From positions 3,410,001 to 3,474,000 of the forward strand of contig JAUPSS010000002.1 of NCBI GenBank assembly GCA_040285825.1: DNA of 64,000 nucleotides. The letters run 5' to 3'. How positions within the stretch are numbered: the first letter of the stretch is position 1; each line of letters starts with the position of its first letter. The position numbers and the translations under genes are program-made. Below, piece by piece: positions 1 through 10,132 of the stretch. This DNA is from Eukaryota sp. TZLM1-RC (taxonomy: Eukaryota; Metamonada: BaSk clade). A model generated the notes under the pieces. That model was given only the letters and a program-made list of their open reading frames with translations, was not told the DNA's origin and did not search any database.

Positions 1-2549
1 GATTTGCAAAAGCGGGATTCTTTTTCTTGGCCAAGCCAAGTCTAACATCAAAATCCAAGCTTTCAAAAATCTTTGACAATTTTTGTTGAAGCTTTTTACA
101 GCAAAACTGTAAATTAAATAGAGATCGGTTTGGAATTTCTTGAATTGATTGAGGAAAACATTTGGTCCAAATTTGTGGCGGTAATTTTTCAAGTTCACAA
201 GCTAACTCATACAAATAGGGACTACAATTGGGGACTAACAGATAGAATCATCAGGAAATCTACGAGAAAATTCATAAATAAAATTTTGCCACCACCCAAG
301 AATGCTGATTGACACAAAATTGAAGATTTAGTAAAACCAATACCACCCAAATTTGCTGAAGAAAATAAATGGCTTTTCAACATTCCTGGTTCTACATCCA
401 ATAAATCAGCAAAAAATTCTGTTCTCAATGAATTAAAAGAACGACAAAAATCTAATGCTATGGAAGGAGCACAAGATCTCAAAATGTGGGTTATTCTCCC
501 AGTGTAGCAAATTTTAAGCATGAAAAATTAAATATGCTTTTCTATATCTAAAGAAGAAATTGAATCAAGTTCAATTTTCATTTTTTCCATAATAACTTGC
601 AATTCATTCTGAATTTGAGGCACATTTCCTAACCAACAACCAAGGAACTTAAAAGCATCACTACTATAATTAGTAAAAGGGACAATAGAATCGTTTATCA
701 CGAGGTCTTGAGCAGAAGAGCCAATCAGAAGGCATTTGCTGGCATTAAGATGAAGCCCAATATTTTCATATGAATCGGCAATTTCTTGAGCAACCAATTC
801 TAGTAAATCAAATGAACCAATCAAGGATATATCATCCATATAAGCAACTATTTTTATAGAAGGGTATTTTTGCTTAATGATATTTAAAGTTTTGTGAATA
901 GCTAAACAAAACAATAATGGACCTAAAGGATCACCTTGCTTCACTCCAGAAGATGATTTAAGACCAAATGAATTAAAAATTAAATCTGATTCTTTCCCAT
1001 AAAAATGGTAGAAAAAACTCGATAGCTCAGGAAAATCAGATTTAATAACTTCAAAAATTGCATCTCGCTTTACAGAATTAAAAGCATTTTTAAAGTCGAG
1101 ATTAAAAATAAAATTATTTTCATCTGCATTAAAAAAGGTATCAGAGGCAATAGCAGCAACAGAAGCACCATCAATTGTTTTGATTCCAAATTGATGAGGA
1201 TTCAAAAATGTAGAAGCTTTGTCTTTGACACGATCGAAGACAATTGATGCTAGCAAACGAGAAAGAGATTCATCAACAGCAATTGGGCGTATTCCATCAG
1301 GTTTGATTCCGTTTCCAGGCTTTACTAAAGCAATCAGACGTGCTGCGAGTAATTCAAATGGAGGATTAATTTTCAAAACAATCAATTGTTGAAAATAGTG
1401 GGCTAGATCATCAGCAATTTCGGGAGCACTGGAACACGCTATTTTTAACAGATCAAAAGAAATTCCAGATGGGCCTGCTGCTTTCCCCTTTGGCAATTTT
1501 TGAATAGGTTTAAAAACTTCAATTGCAGTAATAGGATTTTCAATCCAAAAAGGACACACTTCAGGCTTGCTGCACTTGAAATTTTCTTGAGGATGCAACT
1601 TTTGAAGTTTTTCAAGGGTATCAGAGTTTGCATCAGCCAAAGAAGAGGAAAACAAAGACTGCTTTGCGGCACCATAACGACCACGTAAGCACAATTTACG
1701 GCAAATTTTTGATTTTACAATTTTTCTATTTCCAAATTTTTTCTTAAAACAATTTTTGTTTTTTCTAGCAAAATATTTCCAGAAGGATGAAATATTCCAC
1801 TTATTATTTTTCAATTCAGAAGTAAAATTTCTCATTTCCATTGAGAAGGGGATTGTGCTGGCGGGACTTATTTCTACTGGGATCCGGATCGGGGGTCTTA
1901 CGGTATCAACGGCTTTACAATTCGTACAAAACAGAAGTTTTCGACCATTTCTTGAATCTGCAACATCTTTTTTGCAAAATGGACAACAAAAATTACTGTT
2001 TTCAGAAGGGGAAGAAGAGGGAACACTAGAAGCATTTAACTGTTGATCGTCAGAAACATTATTTTCAGCACCTTTCACAACGGCAACAGCTGGAACAGAA
2101 CATTCGAGAATTTGTTGAGCAGATTTTAATTCAAATTCTCTTTTTTGCTTTTCAGGGCACGTTCTCGAATTATGACCACTGGTACCACAAATCGAACATT
2201 TTTTAGAACCTTTTAATGGCATTGGTTTCATTTTTTCAGTTCTTTCAATTTTGTTAATTTGTGAGTTAAAAGTAGAAATAGACTTTTGACTTTTTGCAGT
2301 TTCAGCTGGAGAAAACAAATTTCGAGAAACGGAGTTGTTAATAGAACGTAAGGAACGTAATGGTGGTTTTTGTGTGTTTTTTCTGGTACAATGATCAGTT
2401 TTTGAATGAAAATTTTTTTGAGATGAATTTCGAGCATAGCTTGTATTGTGGGGAGAGTGGGGAAGTGGAGAGGATGAGCTTGATCTGACTGGTAGAATCT
2501 TTGCTTGGGCGTTCCAATCAGTATCAGAGTCACTATCAGCCAAAGGCAT
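1..2549 (-). pseudogene. Family A zinc-finger/RT/endonuclease polyprotein, frameshifted and partial
   Basis: The start ATG at 2549 lies in the conserved A leader and gives MPLADSDSDTDW. One frame is open from there to 528 and contains the CX2CX4HX4C knuckle, the CX2C...CX2C ribbon and all RT motifs (FNLDFKNAFNSV motif A, GVKQGDPLGP motif B, YMDD motif C). At 528-540 a missing T after the KHI codons shifts the frame. Coding similarity then continues at 222-521, with further single-base losses near 290 (T-run) and near 243. The thumb region is therefore present but unreadable as one protein, and the RLE lies beyond the window. Three single-base losses in about 300 bp, at least two in homopolymers, could be decay or consensus error. 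Confidence 0.8.
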
Positions 2550-2632
2550 CGTTTTGACAGAGAAACAGTACGACTTTGACGCCTTGACAGAAAGTGAAAT
2601 ATGAAAGGGTTGACTAAGGGAGGGAGAAAAAA
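1..2632 (-). mobile_element. Family A retrotransposon, 5' two-thirds, cut by window edge
   Basis: This copy starts at about 2632 with the A 5' terminus (a T-run then CTCCCTCCC in the sense direction) and runs leftwards off the window, so its 3' end is not seen. It sits directly against a D-derived coding fragment (2633-2802), which suggests A inserted into that D sequence. The copy lies in the left arm of the first inverted duplication, and its counterpart is the A copy at 14513-18003. The two differ by several substitutions and by a 12-nt indel in the arginine/serine-rich N-terminal region. Confidence 0.85.
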
Positions 2633-2802
2633 AATACAATCCTGTTTTGCCAGTAAACACGATTGAAAATTCTTCCAGTGCTTTCCTTTACAACTACAAC
2701 AAAATCTTCAAGGAAAGCCATAGCAGCCTTACCTAGAGATCCAAGCAAAGAAAAAACAAATGGACATAAATTATATTGGGCATGAGAATTTTCATTAACC
2801 GA
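2633..2802 (-). pseudogene. Family D endonuclease C-terminal fragment fused in frame to E
   Basis: The segment encodes the D-specific stretch that starts at SVNENSHAQYN and runs to the FNRVYWQNRIV motif near the element C-terminus. It is in the same open frame as the upstream E sequence, so the ORF 2614-3585 is an E-D hybrid. On its other side it runs straight into the A 5' leader. The same hybrid junction occurs in the right arm at about 14343, so it predates the inverted duplication. This looks like a recombination product between D and E copies. Confidence 0.75.
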
Positions 2803-5122
2803 CGCAGGGGTAATTAAATCAGCACGGCGTTTCCCAAAAGTATTTTCATCTTCATTTTCAGATGACAATCTTCGCACAAGTGGTTCACCAAAAGCTTCGA
2901 TGTGATGACTTTTGCACATTGCGTATAGTTGGTCTCTAACAGCATCGTGAACAACTGAGCGATATGTAATATTAAATTTACAATTAAATAAATGATTCAG
3001 ATTAATGAGCTGACCACAACGACAAATCAAATCATTTGGCACACTACATGGCCACAGAAAACATCTCATCCTGAATGCAGTTGTCCATTGATGATCATTT
3101 AATAATAGACCATATACTTTTGGAATCTGGGAAATAAGACAACTTGAGCTACTATCCTTGAGGTCAATTAAAAAGTTTGCAAAAACGGGATTCTTTTCTT
3201 TAGCCAAGCTAAGACGAACAGTGAAATCCAAGTTTTCAAAAACTTTTAATACCTTTTGTAATTTAGCATATGCAAATTTCAAGGAAATCAAACTCCTGGG
3301 TGGAATTTCTTGAATATCAGCAGGAAAGCATTTGGACCATATGTGAGGAAAGATGCATTCAATTTCACTCTGCAAGGACACTAAATAGTCACTAACACAA
3401 CATTCTATTAAATGCTGGTTTTCAGGAAAGCGTTTCAAAAATTCAAAAACGAAATGTTTTCCTCCACCGATGAATGCGGCTTTACACAAATATTTTGATT
3501 TGTGAAAATCCAGGCCTCCCAATTCTGTGCTACAAAAAATATGACTACGTAAAAAAGAAGAATCAATATCGAGCAAATTAGCCAAAAATTTTGTTCTTAA
3601 TTCATTAAAAATTCTGCAAAATTCGAGAGAAATAGATGGTGATGTTGATCGTAAAATATGAGTAAATTTCCCTGAATAACAAATTTTGAGGAAGAAAAAT
3701 TAAGATGTTTTTCAATATTTAAATCTGAAAGAACCATCAATTCTTCTTCAAAATTATCCAAAAGGGAGGAAAGTTGATTTCGAATGTCATCAAAATTGCC
3801 TAAATAACAACCTCAAAAACGAAATCCTGATTCAAAATATTTGATAAAAGGAACACTTTGATCATCAATAATGAGATCAGCAGGCTCTCGACCAATCAAT
3901 AAACATTTGGGAATATTTAGAGAAAGACCAATTTCATAATAGCGCTGTTGAACAATTTCAGCAATTGTTCTCAATGAATCAATTGGACCAATTATTGATA
4001 TGTCATCCATATAAGCGGTTAAATGAACATCTGGAAATTCTTGTTTTAATTCACACATCAAAGGATGGATTGCAAGGCAGAAAAAGAAAGGACCTAATGG
4101 ATCACCTTGTTTGACACCAGATGATGATATTAGATTGAATTCCTCATAAACAAGAGTCGACTGCGAGCCATAAAAATTGTAAAAGAACGACTCAGCTTCT
4201 GGAAAATGAGCTTGAAGCAAGGGCAAGATGGACGACCTCTTCACTGCATTGAAAGCGTTTTTAAAATCTAAATTAAAAATATAATTCGAAGTATTGGAAT
4301 TAAAAAAGACATCAAAAGAGAGTGCTGCAGAAGATGCACCATCAACTGTTTTAATTCCAAATTGGAAAGGACTAAAAAAATCTTTAGCTTTTTTACCAAT
4401 CCTGCCAAACACAGCTGAAGCAAGAATACGAGACAAAGATTCACCAATTGCAATAGGCCTTATTTTTGATTCATTCTTTTTTAAAACAATTAAGCGTGAA
4501 CTTGTCATTTCAGATGGAAGCTTGATTTTTAATGTTAAAATTTTGTTGAAAAAGAAAACCAAATCATCAATACATTCAGGACATTGGTTTATCGTGGATT
4601 TTATCATGTCAAAAGTGATCATTGATGGACCAGGCGCTTTTCCAGATGGTAAGTGGTTAATCAATTTAATTAGTTCATCATTAGTTATGGGATTTTGCTC
4701 CCAATAACTTACATAATTAGGTTTAGGGCACTTAAAATTTTCAACAGGATGGAGACTCTTTAGTTGAGCAATAGTGTTTTCATTACATTCTGCAAGTTCA
4801 GAGGAAAACAGGCATTGCTTAGCGGATCCGTAGCGTCCCTTTAAAGCTAATTTTCGAACAATTTTTTTCTTTCTTAATTACTGAAGGACAATAATTTTTT
4901 ACTGACAATAATTTTTTTATCTTTAAGCAGAAAAATTTCCATATCGGTGTTACATCCCATATGCCTTTTTTTAAATTGGTAGTAAATTTTCGAAAACTAA
5001 TTGAAAAGGGGATGCAAGAAAGAGGACTTACCTGTGATGGAACACGTATTGGAGGCCTCAAGGAATCAACAGCTTTACATGATTCGCAAAAACGTAATGG
5101 TCGGCCAGAAGAATTAATGCCC
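2803..5122 (-). pseudogene. Family E RT to endonuclease region, left arm
   Basis: Family E is recognised from its RT block at 4664-3813 (SGKAPGPS, FNLDFKNAFNAV, GVKQGDPLGP, AYMDDISIIG), its thumb and zinc finger (CRCG...HLFNC) at 3585-2803, and the first half of its RLE (FGKRRADLITPA). Upstream at 5122-4819 is the second zinc-ribbon half (FCESC) and the WKFF segment that precedes the RT. Three lesions break it: a frameshift between the ribbon region and RT (about 4860), an in-frame TGA where FLGCYLG should be (about 3811), and a one-base loss near 3690. The TGA and the 3690 loss also occur in the right arm, so they predate the duplication. The last part of the RLE is replaced by D sequence. 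Confidence 0.8.
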
Positions 5123-5391
5123 AAATTTTTTTTAAAATTTAATTTTATTCTAAACCTATAAATCAACATCTAAAAAATCCATCTCTCCCAAAACAAAAAC
5201 ACTAGATGCAACTCTCTCATAGTGAGATCCAAGAGAAAGCAAAGCATCAGAAACCATCTTCAACATCCCCTTAAAAATAGAAAACACAATTCTATTTTGC
5301 CAAAACAATCTGTTGAAATTTCTGCCAGTTCTTCTCATTACAATCAATTCAAAATCATCCAAAAAACGTAAAGCAGTTGGTGCAAATTTTT
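5123..5391 (-). mobile_element. 5'-truncated family A insertion in E with TSD
   Basis: Only the last ~230 bp of A are present (end of the RLE domain, FLDVDL, stop and AATAAA tail). The insertion lies in the E zinc-ribbon codons CIFCTKNLG. The octamer AAATTTTT flanks it at 5123-5130 and 5384-5391, although the T-run makes the exact limit ambiguous. Joining the flanks restores the E reading, which supports a genuine insertion. The copy carries the ELIVMRRTGR variant also seen at 7013-8605, where most other A copies read EMIVKRRTGR. Confidence 0.8.
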
Positions 5392-5696
5392 GGTACAAAA
5401 TATACACTTATTATTCGGAGAATCAATGGATAAATTTACAGGTACTATTGCTGGTATTTCTTGATCATCATTATCATCATTTATGGGTAACGATGAGAGG
5501 GATTGTTTCAAATCAGCAGATGCAGCACGAGCTTTTAATTGTTCTTGTTTTATTTGGGGACATGTTTTAACGTTATGTCCCGGTTGACGACATTTACCAT
5601 AACTCTGAGAAGGAACTTTTCCAGTTTTTAATGGTAATGGTGTTATTTTTTCAGTTATTTCTATTTTGTCAATTGGTGAGTTAAAAGGATTGTGTG
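5392..5696 (-). pseudogene. Family E N-terminal zinc-knuckle region
   Basis: The sequence encodes PLPLKTGKVPSQSYGKC, then RQPGHNVKTCPQ, and then the first ribbon half CIFC. The knuckle should read CX2CX4HX4C, but the first cysteine position is tyrosine (SYGKC), so this copy has lost a zinc ligand. The fragment is the 5' continuation of the E element at 2803-5122. It ends at about 5696, where it meets a family C fragment in the opposite orientation at a shared GGATTGTGTG-like stretch. E upstream of this point (its start codon and leader) is not in the window. Confidence 0.7.
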
Positions 5697-5910
5697 CCAC
5701 TAATGAAGCATTTGTAACAAAAATGAGATTATATTTGAACATCCCCATTAACCAATTATTATCAAAAGAAAAATGTATTTGTTCGAATTCACCTCAACTC
5801 ACTTTGCGTCATGCTCTAAATTGCTCTAAATTGATAACTTATCGTTCTTCATTACATGATGCTGTTAGAGACACTGTTTTCAATATGGCACAAACTGCAA
5901 GGATATCGTG
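5697..5910 (+). pseudogene. Family C zinc finger/endonuclease fragment, first half
   Basis: It encodes the family C segment from LCATNEAFVTKMRLYL through the CIC...RHALNC zinc finger to DTVFNMAQTARIS, just upstream of the RLE core. It is open in frame but has no start. It is interrupted at 5910 by an F insertion and resumes at 6654. The left boundary is a recombination-like junction with inverted E sequence. Confidence 0.8.
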
Positions 5911-6641
5911 TTATTTATGGCCTTGTAATTTGCCCAATGATTTGTTTTGTAAATGTGGAGCTGGTTTGACATTATCACATTTATTTAATTGCAATAGATA
6001 TATTTCCTATCGTTCTACGTTGCATGATGCAGTCAGAGATCAAATCCATGCAATGTGTAATTCCTATCATATTGAATCTTTTGTAGAACCTTTGTTGAGG
6101 TCTCTTGATATAAATGAAAACGTAAGAGATTCAGAATATGGAAAACGACGTGCTGATGTTGTTGTGCCCTCGTTTGATGATGTCATGAATGTTGTTGATG
6201 TCGTAACAGTGGATGTATGCAAGAAAAATGCCTTGAAAAATGCTCAATCCGAAGTATCCCCCTTGATGACTCCGAATTGTACAAACGGAAAAAGTATGCA
6301 AATCCTTTAAAAGAATTGAAACATGTTCGCCATGTAGATTACCAAATTTGCCCATTTGCTATATCGTTGTATGGTCGTCTTGGAAAAACTGCTTTGAATT
6401 TTATTGATGATTTTGAAAATCTTGTAAAAAAAAGAATGAATAAGCGTTTTGATCGTCGCTTGTGGCTAAATCGTATTGTTTTTACTATTTTCAAATCAAT
6501 TCCTAAAATGATTTCGAAAGCTTTAATGTCTGTCAGTGCACATTATGAAAACATTGCTGCTGTAAGGTTTGATGGTGTGGAAGCTTGTTTTGAAGATATT
6601 GACTTTTAGACTGTGGTTTTGAAAATAAATATTACTTTTCA
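5911..6641 (+). mobile_element. 5'-truncated family F insertion in C with 12-bp TSD
   Basis: The insertion begins inside the F zinc-finger region (LWPCNLPNDLFCKCG) and ends with the F 3' UTR after the stop at 6609. AAGGATATCGTG flanks it at 5899-5910 and 6642-6653, and removing insert plus one repeat restores the C reading. F coding sequence is in two frames: 5911-6260 (zinc finger, RADVVVPS...VVDVVTVDV RLE core) and 6240-6609 (LYKRKKYANP to FEDIDF). The break is a one-base loss in a C-run at about 6257, and the same loss occurs in the F copy at 60840-64000. Confidence 0.9.
6624..6629 (+). promoter_or_regulatory. AATAAA poly(A) signal of family F
   Basis: AATAAA lies 15 bases after the F stop codon and about 12 bases before the target-site duplication. 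This fits polyadenylation of the element RNA that was reverse transcribed. Confidence 0.6.
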
Positions 6642-6653
6642 AAGGATATCGTG

Positions 6654-7012
6654 TATCAAAGAGCCCCTGCTGAAGGAAACACTTTCTCTGAATAATTTTG
6701 GTTCTGATGATAGAGGTGATGTATACTGTTATTGGATTGATAATTCTGAAGCTATTGTTGACTTTGTCTCATGTAATGTTGCAAACGATACTTTGGTTCA
6801 CAGAAGAAAACTTAATCCTGTGGCTGCTCTGGATTTTAAAGCAAAAGAAAAACATAGAAAATATGATAAAGAAATTGAAGATGCAAATGTCGATAGAAAT
6901 ACACAGCTGGTTTTTATTGCTTTCCCATTTTCGATAAATGGAAGATTATCAGTTGAAGCAGAAACTTTTTTGGATGACTTCCAAAAAATGGTGAAAGAAA
7001 AAACAATGAAAT
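6654..7012 (+). pseudogene. Family C endonuclease fragment, second half
   Basis: This continues the C copy from 5910. It encodes CIKEPLLKETLSLN, the RGD-containing segment DDRGDVYCYW and the later acidic position AIVDFVSC, then runs to VKEKTMK. In intact C the next residues are RFDIFLWRSR, but here the sequence switches at about 7012 to family A, so the C terminus is missing. Other C copies read DRGDVYCDW where this one reads DRGDVYCYW. The host C copy was therefore itself broken by a join with A. Confidence 0.75.
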
Positions 7013-8605
7013 AATCTTAATGCCAGCAAATGCCTTCTGATTGGCTCTTCTGCTCAAGACCTCGTGATAAACGATTCTATTGTCCCTTTTACTAATTATA
7101 GTAGTGATGCTTTTAAGTTCCTTGGTTGTTGGTTAGGAAATGTGCCTCAAATTCAGAATGAATTGCAAGTTATTTTGGAAAAAATGAAAATTGAACTTGA
7201 TTCAATTTCTTCTTTAGATATAGAAAAGCATATTAAATTTTTCATGCTTAAAATTTGCTACACTGGGAGAATAACCCACATTTTGAGATCTTGTGCTCCT
7301 TCCATAGCATTAGATTTTTGTCGTTCTTTTAATTCATTGAGAACAGAATTTTTTGCTGATTTATTGGATGTAGAACCAGGAATGTTGAAAAGCCATTTAT
7401 TTTCTTCAGCAAATTTGGGTGGTATTGGTTTTACTAAATCTTCAATTTTGTGTCAATCAGCATTCTTAGGTGGTGGCAAAAATTTTATTTATGAATTTTC
7501 TCGTAGATTTCCTGATGATTCTCATCTGTTAGTCCCCAATTGTAGTCCCTATTTGTATGAGTTATCTTGTGAACTTGAAAAATTACCGCCACAAATTTGG
7601 ACCAAATGTTTTCCTGAATCAATTCAAGAAATTCCAAACCGATCTCTATTTAATTTACAGTTTTGCTGTGAAAAGCTTCAACAAAAATTGTCAAAGATTT
7701 TTGAAAGCTTGGATTTTGATGTTAGACTTGGCTTGGCCAAGAAAAAGAATCCCGCTTTAGCAAATCTTTTACAAGATATGTGTGACAGTACTTCCTCTGC
7801 CTTAGTAACAACAATTCCACAAGTTTATGGTACTCTCTTATCCGATTCTGCTTGGACTCTGAATATGAGATTTCGTTCCTTTATCTGGCCTGATAATTTA
7901 CCTCATAATTTAATTTGTTTTCGAGAAATTACAACTACTCATTTGTTAAATTGTAAACATTTTATTACTTTTAGAAGCAAGGTTCATGATGCTGTAAGAG
8001 ACCAGTTATATTGTATGTGTAGATCTCATAGAATTGAATCCTTCTTGGAACCTTTGTTGTCAAATCTGTTTGATGCTGAAAATGATTTTCATAAGAATAA
8101 TAGAGGTGATGTCATATTACCTGGATTAGATGGAAGCTTCATTTTATTGGATGTAATGTCTGTTGATCCTTGTAATGCCTCAAATGAAAGGGTTGTTAAT
8201 TCTGAAATTCATAATCCCCTTTCAAATGCTGAAAATTTTAAATTCAAAAAATACAATGAACCTTTGTCCAAATTGGCCAGTCTACAGCATGCAAAATACA
8301 ATTTGTATCCATTTGTATTTTCCCTTTTTGGTTCACTTGCACCAGCTGCTTTACGTTTTTTGGATGATTTTGAATTGATTGTAATGAGAAGAACTGGCAG
8401 AAATTTCAACAGATTGTTTTGGCAAAATAGAATTGTGTTTTCTATTTTTAAGGGGATGTTGAAGATGGTTTCTGATGCTTTGCTTTCTCTTGGATCTCAC
8501 TATGAGAGAGTTGCATCTAGTGTTTTTGTTTTGGGAGAGATGGATTTTTTAGATGTTGATTTATAGGTTTAGAATAAAATTAAATTTTAAAAAAAATTTG
8601 GGCAT
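7013..8605 (+). pseudogene. Family A thumb/endonuclease C-terminal half, one open frame
   Basis: The coding part 7064-8566 is open for 500 codons from the post-RT region (NDSIVPFTNYSS) through the thumb, zinc finger and RLE (NNRGDVILPG...LLDVMSVDP) to FLDVDL. It has no start codon context, RT or N-terminus. A 6-nt in-frame deletion turns the usual CKCSREITTT into CFREITTT, removing one zinc-binding cysteine. The 5' side joins C at 7012 without a clear TSD. The 3' tail is followed by E sequence at 8606 exactly as in the left arm. The portion from 8341 onward belongs to the right arm of the inverted duplication. Confidence 0.85.
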
Positions 8606-10080
8606 TAATTCTTCTGGCCGACCATTACGTTTTTGCGAATCATGTAAAGCTGTTGATTCCTTGAGGCCTCCAATACGTGTTCCATCACAGGTAAGTCCTC
8701 TTTCTTGCATCCCCTTTTCAATTAGTTTTCGAAAATTTACTACCAATTTAAAAAAAGGCATATGGGATGTAACACCGATATGGAAATTTTTCTGCTTAAA
8801 GATAAAAAATTATTGTCAGTAAAAAAATTATTGTCCTTCAGTAATTAAGAAAGAAAAAATTGTTCGAAAATTAGCTTTAAAGGGACGCTACGGATCCGCT
8901 AAGCAATGCCTGTTTTCCTCTGAACTTGCAGAATGTAATGAAAACACTATTGCTCAACTAAAGAGTCTCCATCCTGTTGAAAATTTTAAGTGCCCTAAAC
9001 CTAATTATGTAAGTTATTGGGAGCAAAATCCCATAACTAATGATGAACTAATTAAATTGATTAACCACTTACCATCTGGAAAAGCGCCTGGTCCATCAAT
9101 GATCACTTTTGACATGATAAAATCCACGATAAACCAATGTCCTGAATGTATTGATGATTTGGTTTTCTTTTTCAACAAAATTTTAACATTAAAAATCAAG
9201 CTTCCATCTGAAATGACAAGTTCACGCTTAATTGTTTTAAAAAAGAATGAATCAAAAATAAGGCCTATTGCAATTGGTGAATCTTTGTCTCGTATTCTTG
9301 CTTCAGCTGTGTTTGGCAGGATTGGTAAAAAAGCTAAAGATTTTTTTAGTCCTTTCCAATTTGGAATTAAAACAGTTGATGGTGCATCTTCTGCAGCACT
9401 CTCTTTTGATGTCTTTTTTAATTCCAATACTTCGAATTATATTTTTAATTTAGATTTTAAAAACGCTTTCAATGCAGTGAAGAGATCGTCCATCTTGCCC
9501 TTGCTTCAAGCTCATTTTCCAGAAGCTGAGTCGTTCTTTTACAATTTTTATGGCTCGCAGTCGACTCTTGTTTATGAGGAATTCAATCTAATATCATCAT
9601 CTGGTGTCAAACAAGGTGATCCATTAGGTCCTTTCTTTTTCTGCCTTGCAATCCATCCTTTGATGTGTGAATTAAAACAAGAATTTCCAGATGTTCATTT
9701 AACCGCTTATATGGATGACATATCAATAATTGGTCCAATTGATTCATTGAGAACAATTGCTGAAATTGTTCAACAGCGCTATTATGAAATTGGTCTTTCT
9801 CTAAATATTCCCAAATGTTTATTGATTGGTCGAGAGCCTGCTGATCTCATTATTGATGATCAAAGTGTTCCTTTTATCAAATATTTTGAATCAGGATTTC
9901 GTTTTTGAGGTTGTTATTTAGGCAATTTTGATGACATTCGAAATCAACTTTCCTCCCTTTTGGATAATTTTGAAGAAGAATTGATGGTTCTTTCAGATTT
10001 AAATATTGAAAAACATCTTAATTTTTCTTCCTCAAAATTTGTTATTCAGGGAAATTTACTCATATTTTACGATCAACATC
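8606..10080 (+). pseudogene. Family E RT region, right arm, interrupted by D
   Basis: It contains the E ribbon half (FCESCKAVDSLRPP), the KLALKGRYGSAKQ lead-in and the complete RT block 9057-9908, with the catalytic aspartates in FNLDFKNAFNAV and AYMDDIS. The frame before the RT is shifted near 8860. The in-frame TGA at 9906-9908 falls in what should be FLGCYLG. E is cut at 10080 by D and resumes at 13505. The RT motifs look intact but no single frame joins them to the N-terminus or the RLE. Confidence 0.85.
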
Positions 10081-10132
10081 TTTTTTTTTTAAAATATTTA
10101 TTTTTATTCAACAACAAATATGAAATACACAA

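Larger units (their letters stand above)
1..5383. repeat. Left arm of large inverted duplication 1
   Basis: Read in reverse complement, this arm matches 8341-17196. Predicted proteins from the two arms are identical over the E RT block (3813-4664 against 9057-9908, 283 residues). The arms share odd junctions: the truncated A insertion in E, the E-D fusion and the D-A junction. The right arm also contains a D element (10081-13498) and a 44-nt insertion-plus-duplication near 15868 that are absent here. The left arm continues to the window edge, so its true length is unknown. The inner limit is 5383, where the left arm passes into E and the right arm continues in A. Confidence 0.9.

Noticed and set aside
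1754-2046. Opposite-strand ORFs of 60-140 codons that recur at every A, D or E copy (for example 1756-2046, 3249-3539-type shadows, 8561-8761).
   Set aside because: They are antisense shadows of the conserved zinc-ribbon and RT codons, have no recognisable domain and move with the sense gene.
3805-3815. Possible recoding of TGA as an amino acid (TGA in FRF-GCYLG of E).
   Set aside because: It is seen only in the two mirrored E arms, other families have TTG (leucine) there and intact A needs no recoding. A simple mutation is the easier reading.
3813-9908. Identical proteins in mirror orientation could suggest a DNA transposon with long terminal inverted repeats.
   Set aside because: The mirrored sequence is RT/RLE retrotransposon DNA with poly(A)-type ends, and there is no transposase. 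The arms end inside elements, so it is an inverted duplication.
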